This document shows positions 1 through 7,760 of a DNA stretch of 64,000 nucleotides, piece by piece. Numbering within the stretch: the stretch's first letter is position 1; every line of letters begins with the position of its first letter. The translations under genes were made by a program, and so were the position numbers. Origin of the DNA: Kandleria vitulina DSM 20405. Lineage in GTDB: Bacteria > Bacillota_I > Bacilli_A > Erysipelotrichales > Coprobacillaceae. The notes below the pieces were generated by a model. The model was not told where the DNA came from. It did no database searches and saw nothing but the letters and a program-made list of their open reading frames with translations. The stretch covers positions 1 to 64,000 of the forward strand of contig NZ_JNKN01000007.1 in assembly GCF_000702065.1 (NCBI RefSeq), in the 5' to 3' direction.

Positions 1-238
1 CAACCTCTTTCAGGATCTGCTGTGCCATGTTAGAGTTTAACGCTTTGTAGTTAGGGCTGTTCTTTAAAAGAGTGTAATTCTTTTCGTATTTTAAAAACTC
101 GCCCTCAGAAAAGTAATACTGTCTTACATTGTAAATGGCTTCATTGGCAAGATTCTTTGCTATATGGCACAGTTCTCTTATAGTTCTGTAATCTTCCTTT
201 GAAAGACGCTTTACTTGTTGTTTTACGGTAAGATGCAT
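1..238 (-). CDS. TnpB-type (IS200/IS605 OrfB) protein, N-terminal fragment cut by window edge
   Basis: About 79 codons read leftward from ATG at 238 and run off the left edge. The translation starts MHLTVKQQVKRLSKEDY and contains an N-terminal segment with YTLLKNSPNYKALNSNMAQQ, which I recognise as the start of IS200/IS605-family OrfB/TnpB proteins, RNA-guided nucleases encoded by transposons. The RuvC-like catalytic region lies outside the window, so intactness cannot be judged. An AAAGGAG ribosome site stands about 8 bases before the ATG, and a TATAAT-like box is visible near 280-290 on this strand. No tnpA is seen in the window. Family call is good; activity is unknown. Confidence 0.8.
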   Translation of the reverse strand, partial: MHLTVKQQVKRLSKEDYRTIRELCHIAKNLANEAIYNVRQYYFSEGEFLKYEKNYTLLKNSPNYKALNSNMAQQILKEV

Positions 239-340
239 ACAGCTTTCTCCTTTCTAAAGACTCGGAAATAGGATTTCCTGTATGTATATTATACCATATA
301 TTTTACTGATATTTATTCTAGTAAAATATATATTCTAACC

Positions 341-385
341 GTCATTCATCCCACGGTCTAAAGGCACGTGGGTTTTCTGTCGGGA
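341..385. mobile_element. Probable IS200/IS605-type end hairpin
   Basis: CCCACG (350-355) pairs with CGTGGG (367-372) around a short loop containing CTAAAG, followed by GTTTTCTG. Imperfect subterminal hairpins of this kind are typical of IS200/IS605 ends, and this one lies about 100 bases upstream of the tnpB-like start at 238, so it may mark the element boundary. Whether it corresponds to the left or right end by convention cannot be decided without the other end. Confidence 0.5.
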
Positions 386-390
386 ACTTT

Positions 391-414
391 ATAAAAAAAT
401 CTCTCATGAGAGAG
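391..414 (-). terminator. Rho-independent terminator of the 416-1435 operon
   Basis: On the minus strand the palindrome TCTCTCATGAGAGA (400-413) is followed directly by seven T, immediately after the stop codon at 416. It isolates the membrane-protein operon from the transposon remnant. Confidence 0.85.
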
Positions 415-415
415 A

Positions 416-847
416 TTAATCAATCTTTAATAAGAACGAAATAAGCGCACAAATTGCACCCATGATAAAGGCATGGTTTCTAAAGAGATTAAATGGTTTT
501 CTTAATTCTTCTCTTCCATTTCCAGCAATAGAGATCACAAAAGGTGTAATCATATACGTGATAGCTACTACAAACCAGAACATTCCCATATCTCTAAATC
601 CACCGGCAATTGTGGAATACATCTTGAATATGGATGTTTCATCCTGTGCTGAAACGACAAGCCATGATGCAAACATGAAAATAAGTGATACCATAAAGCA
701 TCTTTTGACATAGTCGTAGATATCATCATAATTAGGTAGCTTGACTGGCTTAAACAATGAAACAATAATCATGACAAGCAAGGCAATCACTGCCGAAGCA
801 TTAATGAAATTGATGATTTTAGCTAAATTATAAAACAATGAAAACAT
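416..847 (-). CDS. Small integral membrane protein of unknown function (143 aa)
   Basis: I do not recognise this protein. It has about four hydrophobic segments (roughly residues 12-32, 48-67, 86-108 and 123-140) joined by short polar loops, and no signal peptidase site. It starts 9 bases after the zinc-ribbon gene at 857-1435 and is followed by a terminator, so the two genes form one operon. The pairing of a soluble zinc ribbon carrying a membrane anchor with a polytopic partner suggests a membrane complex, but this is inference only. Confidence 0.75.
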   Translation of the reverse strand: MFSLFYNLAKIINFINASAVIALLVMIIVSLFKPVKLPNYDDIYDYVKRCFMVSLIFMFASWLVVSAQDETSIFKMYSTIAGGFRDMGMFWFVVAITYMITPFVISIAGNGREELRKPFNLFRNHAFIMGAICALISFLLKID

Positions 848-856
848 AAGTACCTC

Positions 857-1435
857 CTACAGTGACTTTGTTAAGTTGGTAATATTTTTAATGATAATTT
901 CAATCATCTTAGAAAGATTCTTGAAGATCAATGCGAAGAAGCGTACAACCATATTATTGTTAAACTGAATATTAAAGAAATAATTGTACGTATTAACAAA
1001 CAAATGCCATATCGATGAATAAATATTATGAGCAATCTTTCCGATGCCATTGTAGTAGCCATTGACTATATACATGACAACAGAGAACAATAAACAAATA
1101 ACACTTATAATCTGCAAGATCTTTGTGGCTTTATCTACAATAGGATAATGTCTCTTATGATTAAGTTCCTCACTTAACTTCCTTACAGAATCAGATATTT
1201 CTGCTTCTTGTGCACGTCTTCTATAAGGAACTTGTTCGTGCTTATCTTCAAGAGGAAGATCTGCTCTCTTCATGATTCGTGTAAAATCACTCTCCGATTC
1301 TTCTTTCACGCCAGCGTGTTTTAAAGCTTCAGATATTTCAAAGTTTGTCGCCTTATGACCACACTGCGAGCAGAATGTTTCACCTATTCTATTTTTATGT
1401 CCACACATCTCACATGTCCAGAACATCTGATCCAT
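857..1435 (-). CDS. Zinc-ribbon membrane protein (192 aa)
   Basis: The N-terminus carries a double CxxC zinc ribbon (CEMCGHKNRIGETFCSQCG, residues 8-26), then a charged, probably flexible stretch to about residue 105, then one or two hydrophobic segments (about 108-128 and possibly 145-175). The family is the generic zinc-ribbon domain found in many Bacillota membrane proteins of unknown role; the ribbon should bind structural zinc. AAAGGAG lies 8 bases before the ATG. It is first in an operon with the membrane protein 416-847. Confidence 0.75.
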   Translation of the reverse strand: MDQMFWTCEMCGHKNRIGETFCSQCGHKATNFEISEALKHAGVKEESESDFTRIMKRADLPLEDKHEQVPYRRRAQEAEISDSVRKLSEELNHKRHYPIVDKATKILQIISVICLLFSVVMYIVNGYYNGIGKIAHNIYSSIWHLFVNTYNYFFNIQFNNNMVVRFFALIFKNLSKMIEIIIKNITNLTKSL

Positions 1436-1570
1436 AGCTACTTCTCCTTTAGTTTAATAATAACTATTAAACACAAATATGAAATTTAATCAAGCGGTAA
1501 AGCGTTTACATGAAAATATAACTTTATTTTTTACCAAAACAAAACTATAATGAACGCGGTGATATATATT

Positions 1571-2284
1571 ATGGATGAAAAAAAATATTTAGAATGTGAA
1601 AAATATTATGTATTCTTATTACTGATTTTTGTTGCAGGATTTTATGGGGGATTTACAATTTCAGTAAAAGGTGGTTCATTTGCCAATGCTCAGACTGTTA
1701 ATATTGCTCTTCTTGGCATTGCCATTGGAACAAGGAATTTCAGTAGTGCATTGTCCATCTTTTTATCAATTGGTGCTTATTTTATCGGTACAATTATTTC
1801 TGAACAGGCAGCCTGGCTTATCAGCAAGAAACGTCTATTAAGATGGGATACCATTTTAGTATTTTTAGATATGCTTGTCATTACGACATTGGCTATTGCG
1901 CCTATTCATACACCGGCCTTGATATATTCTATTACCATCAACTTCTTATGTGCAATGCAATTTAACACATTCAGAAGTGCTGAAGGCATCGGAATGGCTA
2001 CCATCTTTATTACTAATCATGTAAGACAGACTGGCAGCTTCTTTACAAGATGGATGAGAAAGCCATATGAAAAGACTTATCTTAAAAAATGGACAAGACA
2101 TGGCGGAATGGTTGTTTCTTTCTGTTTAGGTGCTGCCTTTTGTTCGCTTCTTGGACTTAAGTTCCATACAAAAGTTTTATTATTTGCGGATATTCCATTA
2201 TTTATAATCTTTATTAATCTGCTTCGTGCTGATCTTACAACTGAACGTCTTCTTCTTGGCAAGAGAGTTCCAAGTGGACATTAA
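1571..2284 (+). CDS. DUF1275 (YoaK-like) membrane protein
   Basis: A polytopic membrane protein of about 237 residues with around six transmembrane segments. The N-terminal sequence GFYGGFTISVKGGSFANAQT followed by VNIALLGIAIG is the characteristic DUF1275/YoaK signature. Function of the family is not established; some members are suspected transporters. The ATG at 1571 is preferred to the in-frame ATG at 1550 because GGTGA sits about 8 bases upstream of 1571, whereas nothing resembling a ribosome site precedes 1550. It is a single-gene unit converging on rnc with a shared terminator. Confidence 0.75.
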   Translation: MDEKKYLECEKYYVFLLLIFVAGFYGGFTISVKGGSFANAQTVNIALLGIAIGTRNFSSALSIFLSIGAYFIGTIISEQAAWLISKKRLLRWDTILVFLDMLVITTLAIAPIHTPALIYSITINFLCAMQFNTFRSAEGIGMATIFITNHVRQTGSFFTRWMRKPYEKTYLKKWTRHGGMVVSFCLGAAFCSLLGLKFHTKVLLFADIPLFIIFINLLRADLTTERLLLGKRVPSGH

Positions 2285-2294
2285 TAATTAAAAA

Positions 2295-2324
2295 AAGAGT
2301 CAATAACGAAAGTTATTGGCTCTT
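2295..2324. terminator. Bidirectional terminator between DUF1275 gene and rnc
   Basis: A perfect 13-bp stem (2295-2307 with 2312-2324) closes on a GAAA tetraloop. It is preceded by a run of A, which gives T7 on the minus strand, and followed by ATTTTCTTTT on the plus strand, so it can stop both converging transcripts. Its right arm includes part of the rnc stop codon. Confidence 0.9.
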
Positions 2325-3018
2325 ATTTTCTTTTATGTTTAGCAAGTTTTTCTAATGCATCCTTAGCTGCATGCTGTTCTGCTCGCTTTTTGCTTGTTCC
2401 TTTTCCTCTACCAAGAACAGTTTCTTCAGTCATTGCTTCAATTTCAAAGATTGGTGCATTGGCTGGTCCTGTTGCACTGACAAGACGATATTCTACAGAT
2501 TTTCTTTCATCAGCCTGAATAAGTTCCTGAAGTCTTGTCTTGTAGTCTCTGATATCATCATAATCATCAAGATCTTTAACATGCTTAAAGACAGTTCTCT
2601 CTAATATCTTGATAACTTCATCTTTACCACAATCAAGATAGACAGCACCCACAAATGATTCAAAGATATCACATAGAACACTTGAACGTTTTCTTCCACC
2701 AGTACGTTCTTCTCCTACACCAAGAAGAAGAAGGTCATCTAGTCCAAGTTCAACCGCAAAACGAGATAATGATTCTTCTCTTACAAGCTTACTACGCAAT
2801 GTTGTTAGTGATCCTTCTGGATAAGAAGGAAACTTGTTAAAGATATAATCAGAAACATAAAGCTGTAAGACAGCATCACCCATGAACTCTAAACGTTCAT
2901 AATCACGAATGTTTCTTGAAGCTTCATTAGCATAGGATGAATGTGTGAAAGCTTCCTTATAAAGAGATAAACGCTTAAAAGGAATACCTTCTTTTTGCAA
3001 GAAATCTAATATTTTCAC
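2323..3018 (-). CDS. rnc: Ribonuclease III
   Basis: Cuts double-stranded RNA in rRNA processing and mRNA decay. The 231-residue protein has the RNase III signature ERLEFMGDAVLQ (41-52), with the second acidic cluster DIFESFVGAVYLD at 117-129 supplying the remaining metal ligands, and a C-terminal double-stranded RNA-binding domain (about 158-227, ending in the KRAEQHAAKDAL helix). The length is normal. It abuts plsX with no gap (plsX stop at 3019), so the two are co-transcribed. The acpP and fab genes usually found between plsX and rnc in Bacillota are absent here. Confidence 0.97.
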   Translation of the reverse strand: MKILDFLQKEGIPFKRLSLYKEAFTHSSYANEASRNIRDYERLEFMGDAVLQLYVSDYIFNKFPSYPEGSLTTLRSKLVREESLSRFAVELGLDDLLLLGVGEERTGGRKRSSVLCDIFESFVGAVYLDCGKDEVIKILERTVFKHVKDLDDYDDIRDYKTRLQELIQADERKSVEYRLVSATGPANAPIFEIEAMTEETVLGRGKGTSKKRAEQHAAKDALEKLAKHKRK

Positions 3019-3990
3019 TTACTCCAATCCCTCTTTCATCTTTTCTACAACATCATTTTCTACCATTGTATAGGCAAGTTCCATCGCACTTCTAAATGCT
3101 TTAGCATCAGATCCACCATGCGCTTTTACGATAGCTTTAGTGAATCCCATCATTAGGGCTCCCCCTACTGATTTATAATCAAATTCTGATAGACTTGATT
3201 TTAATGAACCTTTTGCAAGAAGTGCCCCAATCTTGCTTAATGTAGAAGAAAGCAAACCATTCTTGACAATCTTCATGACTGTAAGAGCTGTACCTTCCAT
3301 TGATTTTAATGCGATATTGCCACTAAATCCATCTGTTACGACAACATCTACATCACCATCTAATAATTCTCTACCTTCAATATTGCCAACGAAGTTAAGT
3401 GATGAATCTTTAAGAAGCTTATAGGCTTCCTGATGCATTTCATCGCCCTTATGGTCTTCTGCACCAATGTTCAATAAGGCAACCTTAGGCTTATTAACAC
3501 CTCTTACAAGTTCACTATATAAAGAACCCATAAGACCAAACTGCTTCAACTGTTCAGCAGTGTTTTCTGAGTTGGCACCTACATCTAGAAGACAAGTTCC
3601 TCTTTTATTTAAAGTAGGCAATGTGGCCATAAGACATGATTTTTCAACACCCGCAATTCTTTTTACAAAGAGCATCGCACCTGTATAGAAGGCACCTGTT
3701 GATCCACATGAGACAACCCCATCTACTTCGTTATTACGTGCCATCATCAATGCCTTTACCATTGATGACTCTTTCTGTCTTCTTACACCAAGAGGACTGT
3801 CTGTCATCTTAACAACATCTCTGGCATCTACAATTGTAATATTATCAAAAACACGCAATGCTTCTAATTCTTCTTTTTTTCCTGTCACAAAGAGTTCTAC
3901 ATCCTTGTGATCTTTTGCAAAACCTTCACAAGCTTCAATGACAGGTGCACACCCTAAGTCACCTGACATAGCATCAATAGCTAATTTCAT
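3019..3990 (-). CDS. plsX: Phosphate acyltransferase PlsX
   Basis: Converts acyl-ACP to acyl-phosphate for the PlsY step of phospholipid synthesis; a peripheral membrane enzyme. The N-terminus MKLAIDAMSGDLGCAP, the central LLDVGANSENT and the DGFSGNIALKSMEGTA segment are typical of PlsX. The ATG at 3990 is chosen over the ATG two codons upstream (3996) because GAGGTG lies 7 bases from 3990 but only 1 base from 3996. It lies between recG and rnc, all on one strand and closely spaced. Confidence 0.96.
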   Translation of the reverse strand: MKLAIDAMSGDLGCAPVIEACEGFAKDHKDVELFVTGKKEELEALRVFDNITIVDARDVVKMTDSPLGVRRQKESSMVKALMMARNNEVDGVVSCGSTGAFYTGAMLFVKRIAGVEKSCLMATLPTLNKRGTCLLDVGANSENTAEQLKQFGLMGSLYSELVRGVNKPKVALLNIGAEDHKGDEMHQEAYKLLKDSSLNFVGNIEGRELLDGDVDVVVTDGFSGNIALKSMEGTALTVMKIVKNGLLSSTLSKIGALLAKGSLKSSLSEFDYKSVGGALMMGFTKAIVKAHGGSDAKAFRSAMELAYTMVENDVVEKMKEGLE

Positions 3991-4022
3991 TTGCATTCAC
4001 CTCATTGGCGATTATACCACAG

Positions 4023-6020
4023 TTAATCCACATATTCATTACCTGTTTTTATATTTTGTTTTATGACTGAAAGATATTCACTATATTCATTATACTTATA
4101 ATAGCTTTCAATCATCTCGATTGCATCGTTTCTTGCCATTCTCAATAGATCAAAGTCCTTGATTGCATCACCTAAAACAAACTGGTTAACCCCACTTTGT
4201 CTTTGACCCAATACTTCCCCTGGACCTCTGATTTCTAGATCATACTGTGAAATCTCATAGCCATCCGTATGATTTTCCATAAACTGAAGACGATCAATCG
4301 CTTCCTTATTTGTCGCATTTGACAACAGGTAACAATAAGACTGTTCGCCTCCCCTGCCAACACGACCTCTTAACTGATGAATTGATGACAAGCCAAAACG
4401 CTCAGCATCATAGATGATCATCATATTTGCATTCTTTACATCAATGCCTACCTCTACCACGGTAGTAGAAACAAGAATTTGGATCTTTCGATCATGAAAA
4501 TCATTCATGACCTGTCTTTTTTCTTCTTCTTTCATGTTTCCATGCAATAATCCTACCTGATAATGACCTTTAAAATAACGACTCATTGCGTCATAGACCT
4601 GAGTTGCACTTTTTAAAGGATAATCTTCATTATCTTCAATCATGGATGTAATGACGTAGACCTGTCCTCCTTCATTAAGATAAGAAATCAGATGAGAAAG
4701 AAAAGGCTTCATGCTGTTGCCTTTAAAATACTTCGTCTTCACCGGCAGTCTTCCTGCTGGCATAGAATGAATTTCTGATACATCCATATCTCCAAAGATA
4801 GCTAAAGCCAATGTACGCGGAATTGGTGTTGCTGACATTAACAGAAAATCCACATTCTTTCCTTTATTCTTTAAAGCCTGTCTTTGTCTTACACCAAAAC
4901 GATGCTGTTCATCAGTGATGACTAATCCTAAGTTCTTATAATTGACCTTTTCTTGAAAAAGCGCATGTGTCCCAACAATTATATCTATTTCCCCTTGTTC
5001 GAGCTTTTCATAAATATCTTCTTTTTCCTTTATAGAAAGTGATCCAACAAGAAGCGCCAATGAAAGATCTGTATTTTTAAAGAAAGACTTCAATGTCTCA
5101 TAATGCTGAGTGGCAAGCACTTCCGTTGGTGCCATCAATGCTCCCTGGTAATGTGACAAGTAGTTTGCATATAAAGCAAGTGAACTTACAACCGTCTTTC
5201 CACTTCCTACATCTCCCTGTAAAAAGCGATACATCATGGCTGGCTTTTCAATGTCCGCAAAGATTTCTAGACAAGCTTTCTGCTGGTCGATAGTGAGCTT
5301 AAATGGCAATGTCTTAATAAATGCATTCATCTCCTGATGTGAGAATATCTTGGCAATGCCTGCTTCTTGTTCTCTTTCTAATTTAATATACTGCATCGTC
5401 AATTGAAACTTGAGGAACTCTTCATATTTAAGATGCTTCATCCCCTCTATCATTTCTTCCTTGTTCTTAGGGAAATGGACTTTCATAAGAGATGCATATT
5501 TATCTTTAAAGCCATATTTTCTTTTATAGTCAAGTGGTACGAAGTCTTCTAGTTTATCACCGATAAGCGATAAAGCCTTCTTTACATATCCAGAAAACAT
5601 CTTATCCGTCATTCCTTCTTTTAAAGAATAGACAGAATGCATTCCTTTTTGTTCATCCAGCCCCTTTAATAAAAGCTGACTTGCGGTAATGCGATGACCT
5701 TCTTTTTTCCCAATGATAGTGACAATCTTTCCTAAAGAAAGATGCTGTCGTAAAAAGTGTCTATTGAAGATCGTCACAGTATATTCTTCATTCTTGATAA
5801 GAACCTTAACACTTAATCTAGATAGTCTTCCCTTGAAGAACACTTTCGCATTTTCTAGCACAGTTCCTTCTGCGATAACTTTATCATCCTCAAAGCATTC
5901 TTCTATTTCATCATATCTATAAGGAAGGTGCATCACGACATCCTGCAAGGTAGAAATGCCCATTTCTAAAAAAAGAGATTTTCTCTTTTCACTTGTTGTA
6001 AGTTTCTTCAATTCATCCAT
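4023..6020 (-). CDS. recG: ATP-dependent DNA helicase RecG
   Basis: Branch-migrating helicase that remodels stalled replication forks and Holliday junctions. The protein (665 aa) has an N-terminal wedge/OB region, Walker A GDVGSGKTV near residue 273, the DEQHRFG box near 370, the SATPIPRTLA motif and the C-terminal helicase motif QLRGRVGRG. The length fits the family. An in-frame GTG two codons earlier is rejected: AGGAGG is 7 bases before the ATG at 6020 but abuts the GTG. It is the first gene of a recG-plsX-rnc run. Confidence 0.97.
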   Translation of the reverse strand: MDELKKLTTSEKRKSLFLEMGISTLQDVVMHLPYRYDEIEECFEDDKVIAEGTVLENAKVFFKGRLSRLSVKVLIKNEEYTVTIFNRHFLRQHLSLGKIVTIIGKKEGHRITASQLLLKGLDEQKGMHSVYSLKEGMTDKMFSGYVKKALSLIGDKLEDFVPLDYKRKYGFKDKYASLMKVHFPKNKEEMIEGMKHLKYEEFLKFQLTMQYIKLEREQEAGIAKIFSHQEMNAFIKTLPFKLTIDQQKACLEIFADIEKPAMMYRFLQGDVGSGKTVVSSLALYANYLSHYQGALMAPTEVLATQHYETLKSFFKNTDLSLALLVGSLSIKEKEDIYEKLEQGEIDIIVGTHALFQEKVNYKNLGLVITDEQHRFGVRQRQALKNKGKNVDFLLMSATPIPRTLALAIFGDMDVSEIHSMPAGRLPVKTKYFKGNSMKPFLSHLISYLNEGGQVYVITSMIEDNEDYPLKSATQVYDAMSRYFKGHYQVGLLHGNMKEEEKRQVMNDFHDRKIQILVSTTVVEVGIDVKNANMMIIYDAERFGLSSIHQLRGRVGRGGEQSYCYLLSNATNKEAIDRLQFMENHTDGYEISQYDLEIRGPGEVLGQRQSGVNQFVLGDAIKDFDLLRMARNDAIEMIESYYKYNEYSEYLSVIKQNIKTGNEYVD

Positions 6021-6055
6021 ATGCACACCTCCTTTTTCAACTATTATATATTATT

Positions 6056-6084
6056 TTGACAAGATTGAAAAATATACCTACACT
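6056..6084 (+). promoter_or_regulatory. Putative sigma-A promoter for the 6101 gene
   Basis: TTGACA (6056-6061), a 17-base spacer and TACACT (6079-6084) lie just upstream of the ribosome site and start at 6101. The start of recG transcription must lie nearby on the other strand. Confidence 0.5.
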
Positions 6085-6100
6085 ATTGATAGGTGATTAT

Positions 6101-6565
6101 ATGAAAACAATTCTTTTTATCAGCATTCAGCTGCTTTTATCTACAGTACAATATTTTTCAATCTATCGTTTCTTCCCTTCTCTTGCAAAGCATGTTTCTT
6201 TGCATGAACTAGGTGAAATTGATTATCCTGAAAGCAGTGATTTCAATAAGACATTGGGCTATGTTTTTATGATATTCACTTTTGTTTGTACTTGTCTTAT
6301 TTTCATCTTATCAGGACTCAATGAGCATTCTTTCTTTACCATTGTATTTCGTATGCTTTCTATTTTTATTTGTGCTGAACTCTACGATGATTTTATTCTT
6401 GATGATCTTCTTATCAATAAAATATATCGATGGGTCTATAGAAGATATATGCATAAAGAGGCAACAGGAAGATGTCATCATCAAAGAAATGGACAGGAAC
6501 TTATCCGTGTTCTTCTTGGAATCCCCGCCATTACCTTTCTCGCTTTGCTTATATCACTTATTTAG
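6101..6565 (+). CDS. Small membrane protein of unknown function (about 154 aa)
   Basis: I do not recognise it. It has about four hydrophobic segments: an N-terminal helix, two in the middle and one at the very C-terminus (LLGIPAITFLALLISLI). Between the third and fourth is a basic, Tyr- and His-containing loop. The ATG at 6101 has GGTGA about 7 bases upstream; the longer open frame from 6056 would start with a TTG inside the promoter and is rejected. It is divergent from recG and followed by a separate promoter for the desulfurase gene. Confidence 0.6.
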   Translation: MKTILFISIQLLLSTVQYFSIYRFFPSLAKHVSLHELGEIDYPESSDFNKTLGYVFMIFTFVCTCLIFILSGLNEHSFFTIVFRMLSIFICAELYDDFILDDLLINKIYRWVYRRYMHKEATGRCHHQRNGQELIRVLLGIPAITFLALLISLI

Positions 6566-6574
6566 TTTGATTTA

Positions 6575-6602
6575 TTGACATATTTTCATGAATTCATATA
6601 AT
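6575..6602 (+). promoter_or_regulatory. Sigma-A promoter for the desulfurase-thiolase operon
   Basis: TTGACA (6575-6580), a 16-base spacer and a perfect TATAAT (6597-6602). The predicted transcript starts near 6609, leaving a short leader before the ribosome site GAGGGG at 6621. Confidence 0.7.
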
Positions 6603-6632
6603 TATAGTGTTTGTAAGAAAGAGGGGATGAAT

Positions 6633-7760
6633 TTGGTTTATTTAGATTATTGTGCAAACGCTCCAGTAGAACAACAGGTTCTAGATCGTTTCTATGAAGT
6701 CACTAAAAACATCTATGCAAATCCTAATTCTATTCACAAGCTGGGACGTGAAGCAGAGGATCTTTTAAATAAGAGCGCTGATCACATTGCGAACTATTTC
6801 AATGTGACAAGGGATGAATTGATTTTTACTTCAGGCGCAACTGAATCCAACAACCTTGCGATTAAAGGAATTTGCGAGAGATACAGAAATAAAGGAAAAC
6901 ATATTATCATTGGTTCTATGGAACATAACTCACTTGTTTCTAGTGCTATGCGCATGCAGGAAATGGGATTTGAAGTAGAACTAGCTCCCGTCGATCAAGA
7001 TGGACGTATTGATCGTGATGAACTAGAATGGATGATCAGAGATGATACCATCCTCGTAGCCATTGCGGCAGTAGATAGTGAGCTTGGCATTAGACAGGAT
7101 ATTGAAGGATTAGCTTCATTCTTGAAGAATTATCCTCAGCTTTATTTTCATGTAGATGCTTCTCAGGCTATTGGGAAAGTTGATATCAACTATGATGATG
7201 TCGATCTCATCACCTTTACTCCTCATAAATTTGGTGGCATCAATGGTACTGGTGTTCTTGTCAAAAAGAAGAACATCGGCTTAAAGATCCAGATGGATGG
7301 CGGAAAGAGCACTTCCATCTATCGTAGTGGGACACCGATGCTTGCCAATGTTGTTGCATGTGATGTTGCATTAGATTTGGCAATGACTCATCAAAAAGAA
7401 AGAGAAGTCTATGTCAAGAAGCTACAGACCAAGATTTTAGAGTTCCTATCTTCTTATGAAATGATTCATATTAACAATACGCGCTATTCAGATGCGTATG
7501 TCGTCAATTTTTCTGTCAAATCAGTACGTGCTGAAGCTTTTAGTGAGATGCTTGAGCAACATGAAATCTATCTTTCTACAAAGACTTCATGTTGTCCTAC
7601 AAATGCACCAAGCAAGATTGTCTTTGCTTTAACTAAAGATAAGAAGCTTGCTAGTACATCATTAAGATTAAGTCTTTCTTATATGACGACAGAAGAAGAA
7701 CTTGATGCTTTCTTTAAAGCATTTACAATTTGTTATAAGGATATATTTGAAAATGGATAA
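6633..7760 (+). CDS. Cysteine desulfurase-like class V aminotransferase (NifS/IscS family)
   Basis: Pyridoxal-phosphate enzyme expected to take sulfur from cysteine as an enzyme-bound persulfide. The sequence shows the family start VYLDYCANAP, the TSGATESNNLAIKG cofactor loop, HVDASQAIGK, the PLP-lysine motif TPHKFGG, and a catalytic-loop cysteine in LSTKTSCC near the C-terminus, where typical IscS has GSAC. I place the start at the TTG at 6633, because GAGGGG is 6 bases upstream and this gives the usual N-terminus; the ATG at 6627 directly abuts the GAGGGG, and 6588 would put the start inside the promoter region. It overlaps the TtcA-like gene by 8 bases. Confidence 0.85.
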   Translation: MVYLDYCANAPVEQQVLDRFYEVTKNIYANPNSIHKLGREAEDLLNKSADHIANYFNVTRDELIFTSGATESNNLAIKGICERYRNKGKHIIIGSMEHNSLVSSAMRMQEMGFEVELAPVDQDGRIDRDELEWMIRDDTILVAIAAVDSELGIRQDIEGLASFLKNYPQLYFHVDASQAIGKVDINYDDVDLITFTPHKFGGINGTGVLVKKKNIGLKIQMDGGKSTSIYRSGTPMLANVVACDVALDLAMTHQKEREVYVKKLQTKILEFLSSYEMIHINNTRYSDAYVVNFSVKSVRAEAFSEMLEQHEIYLSTKTSCCPTNAPSKIVFALTKDKKLASTSLRLSLSYMTTEEELDAFFKAFTICYKDIFENG

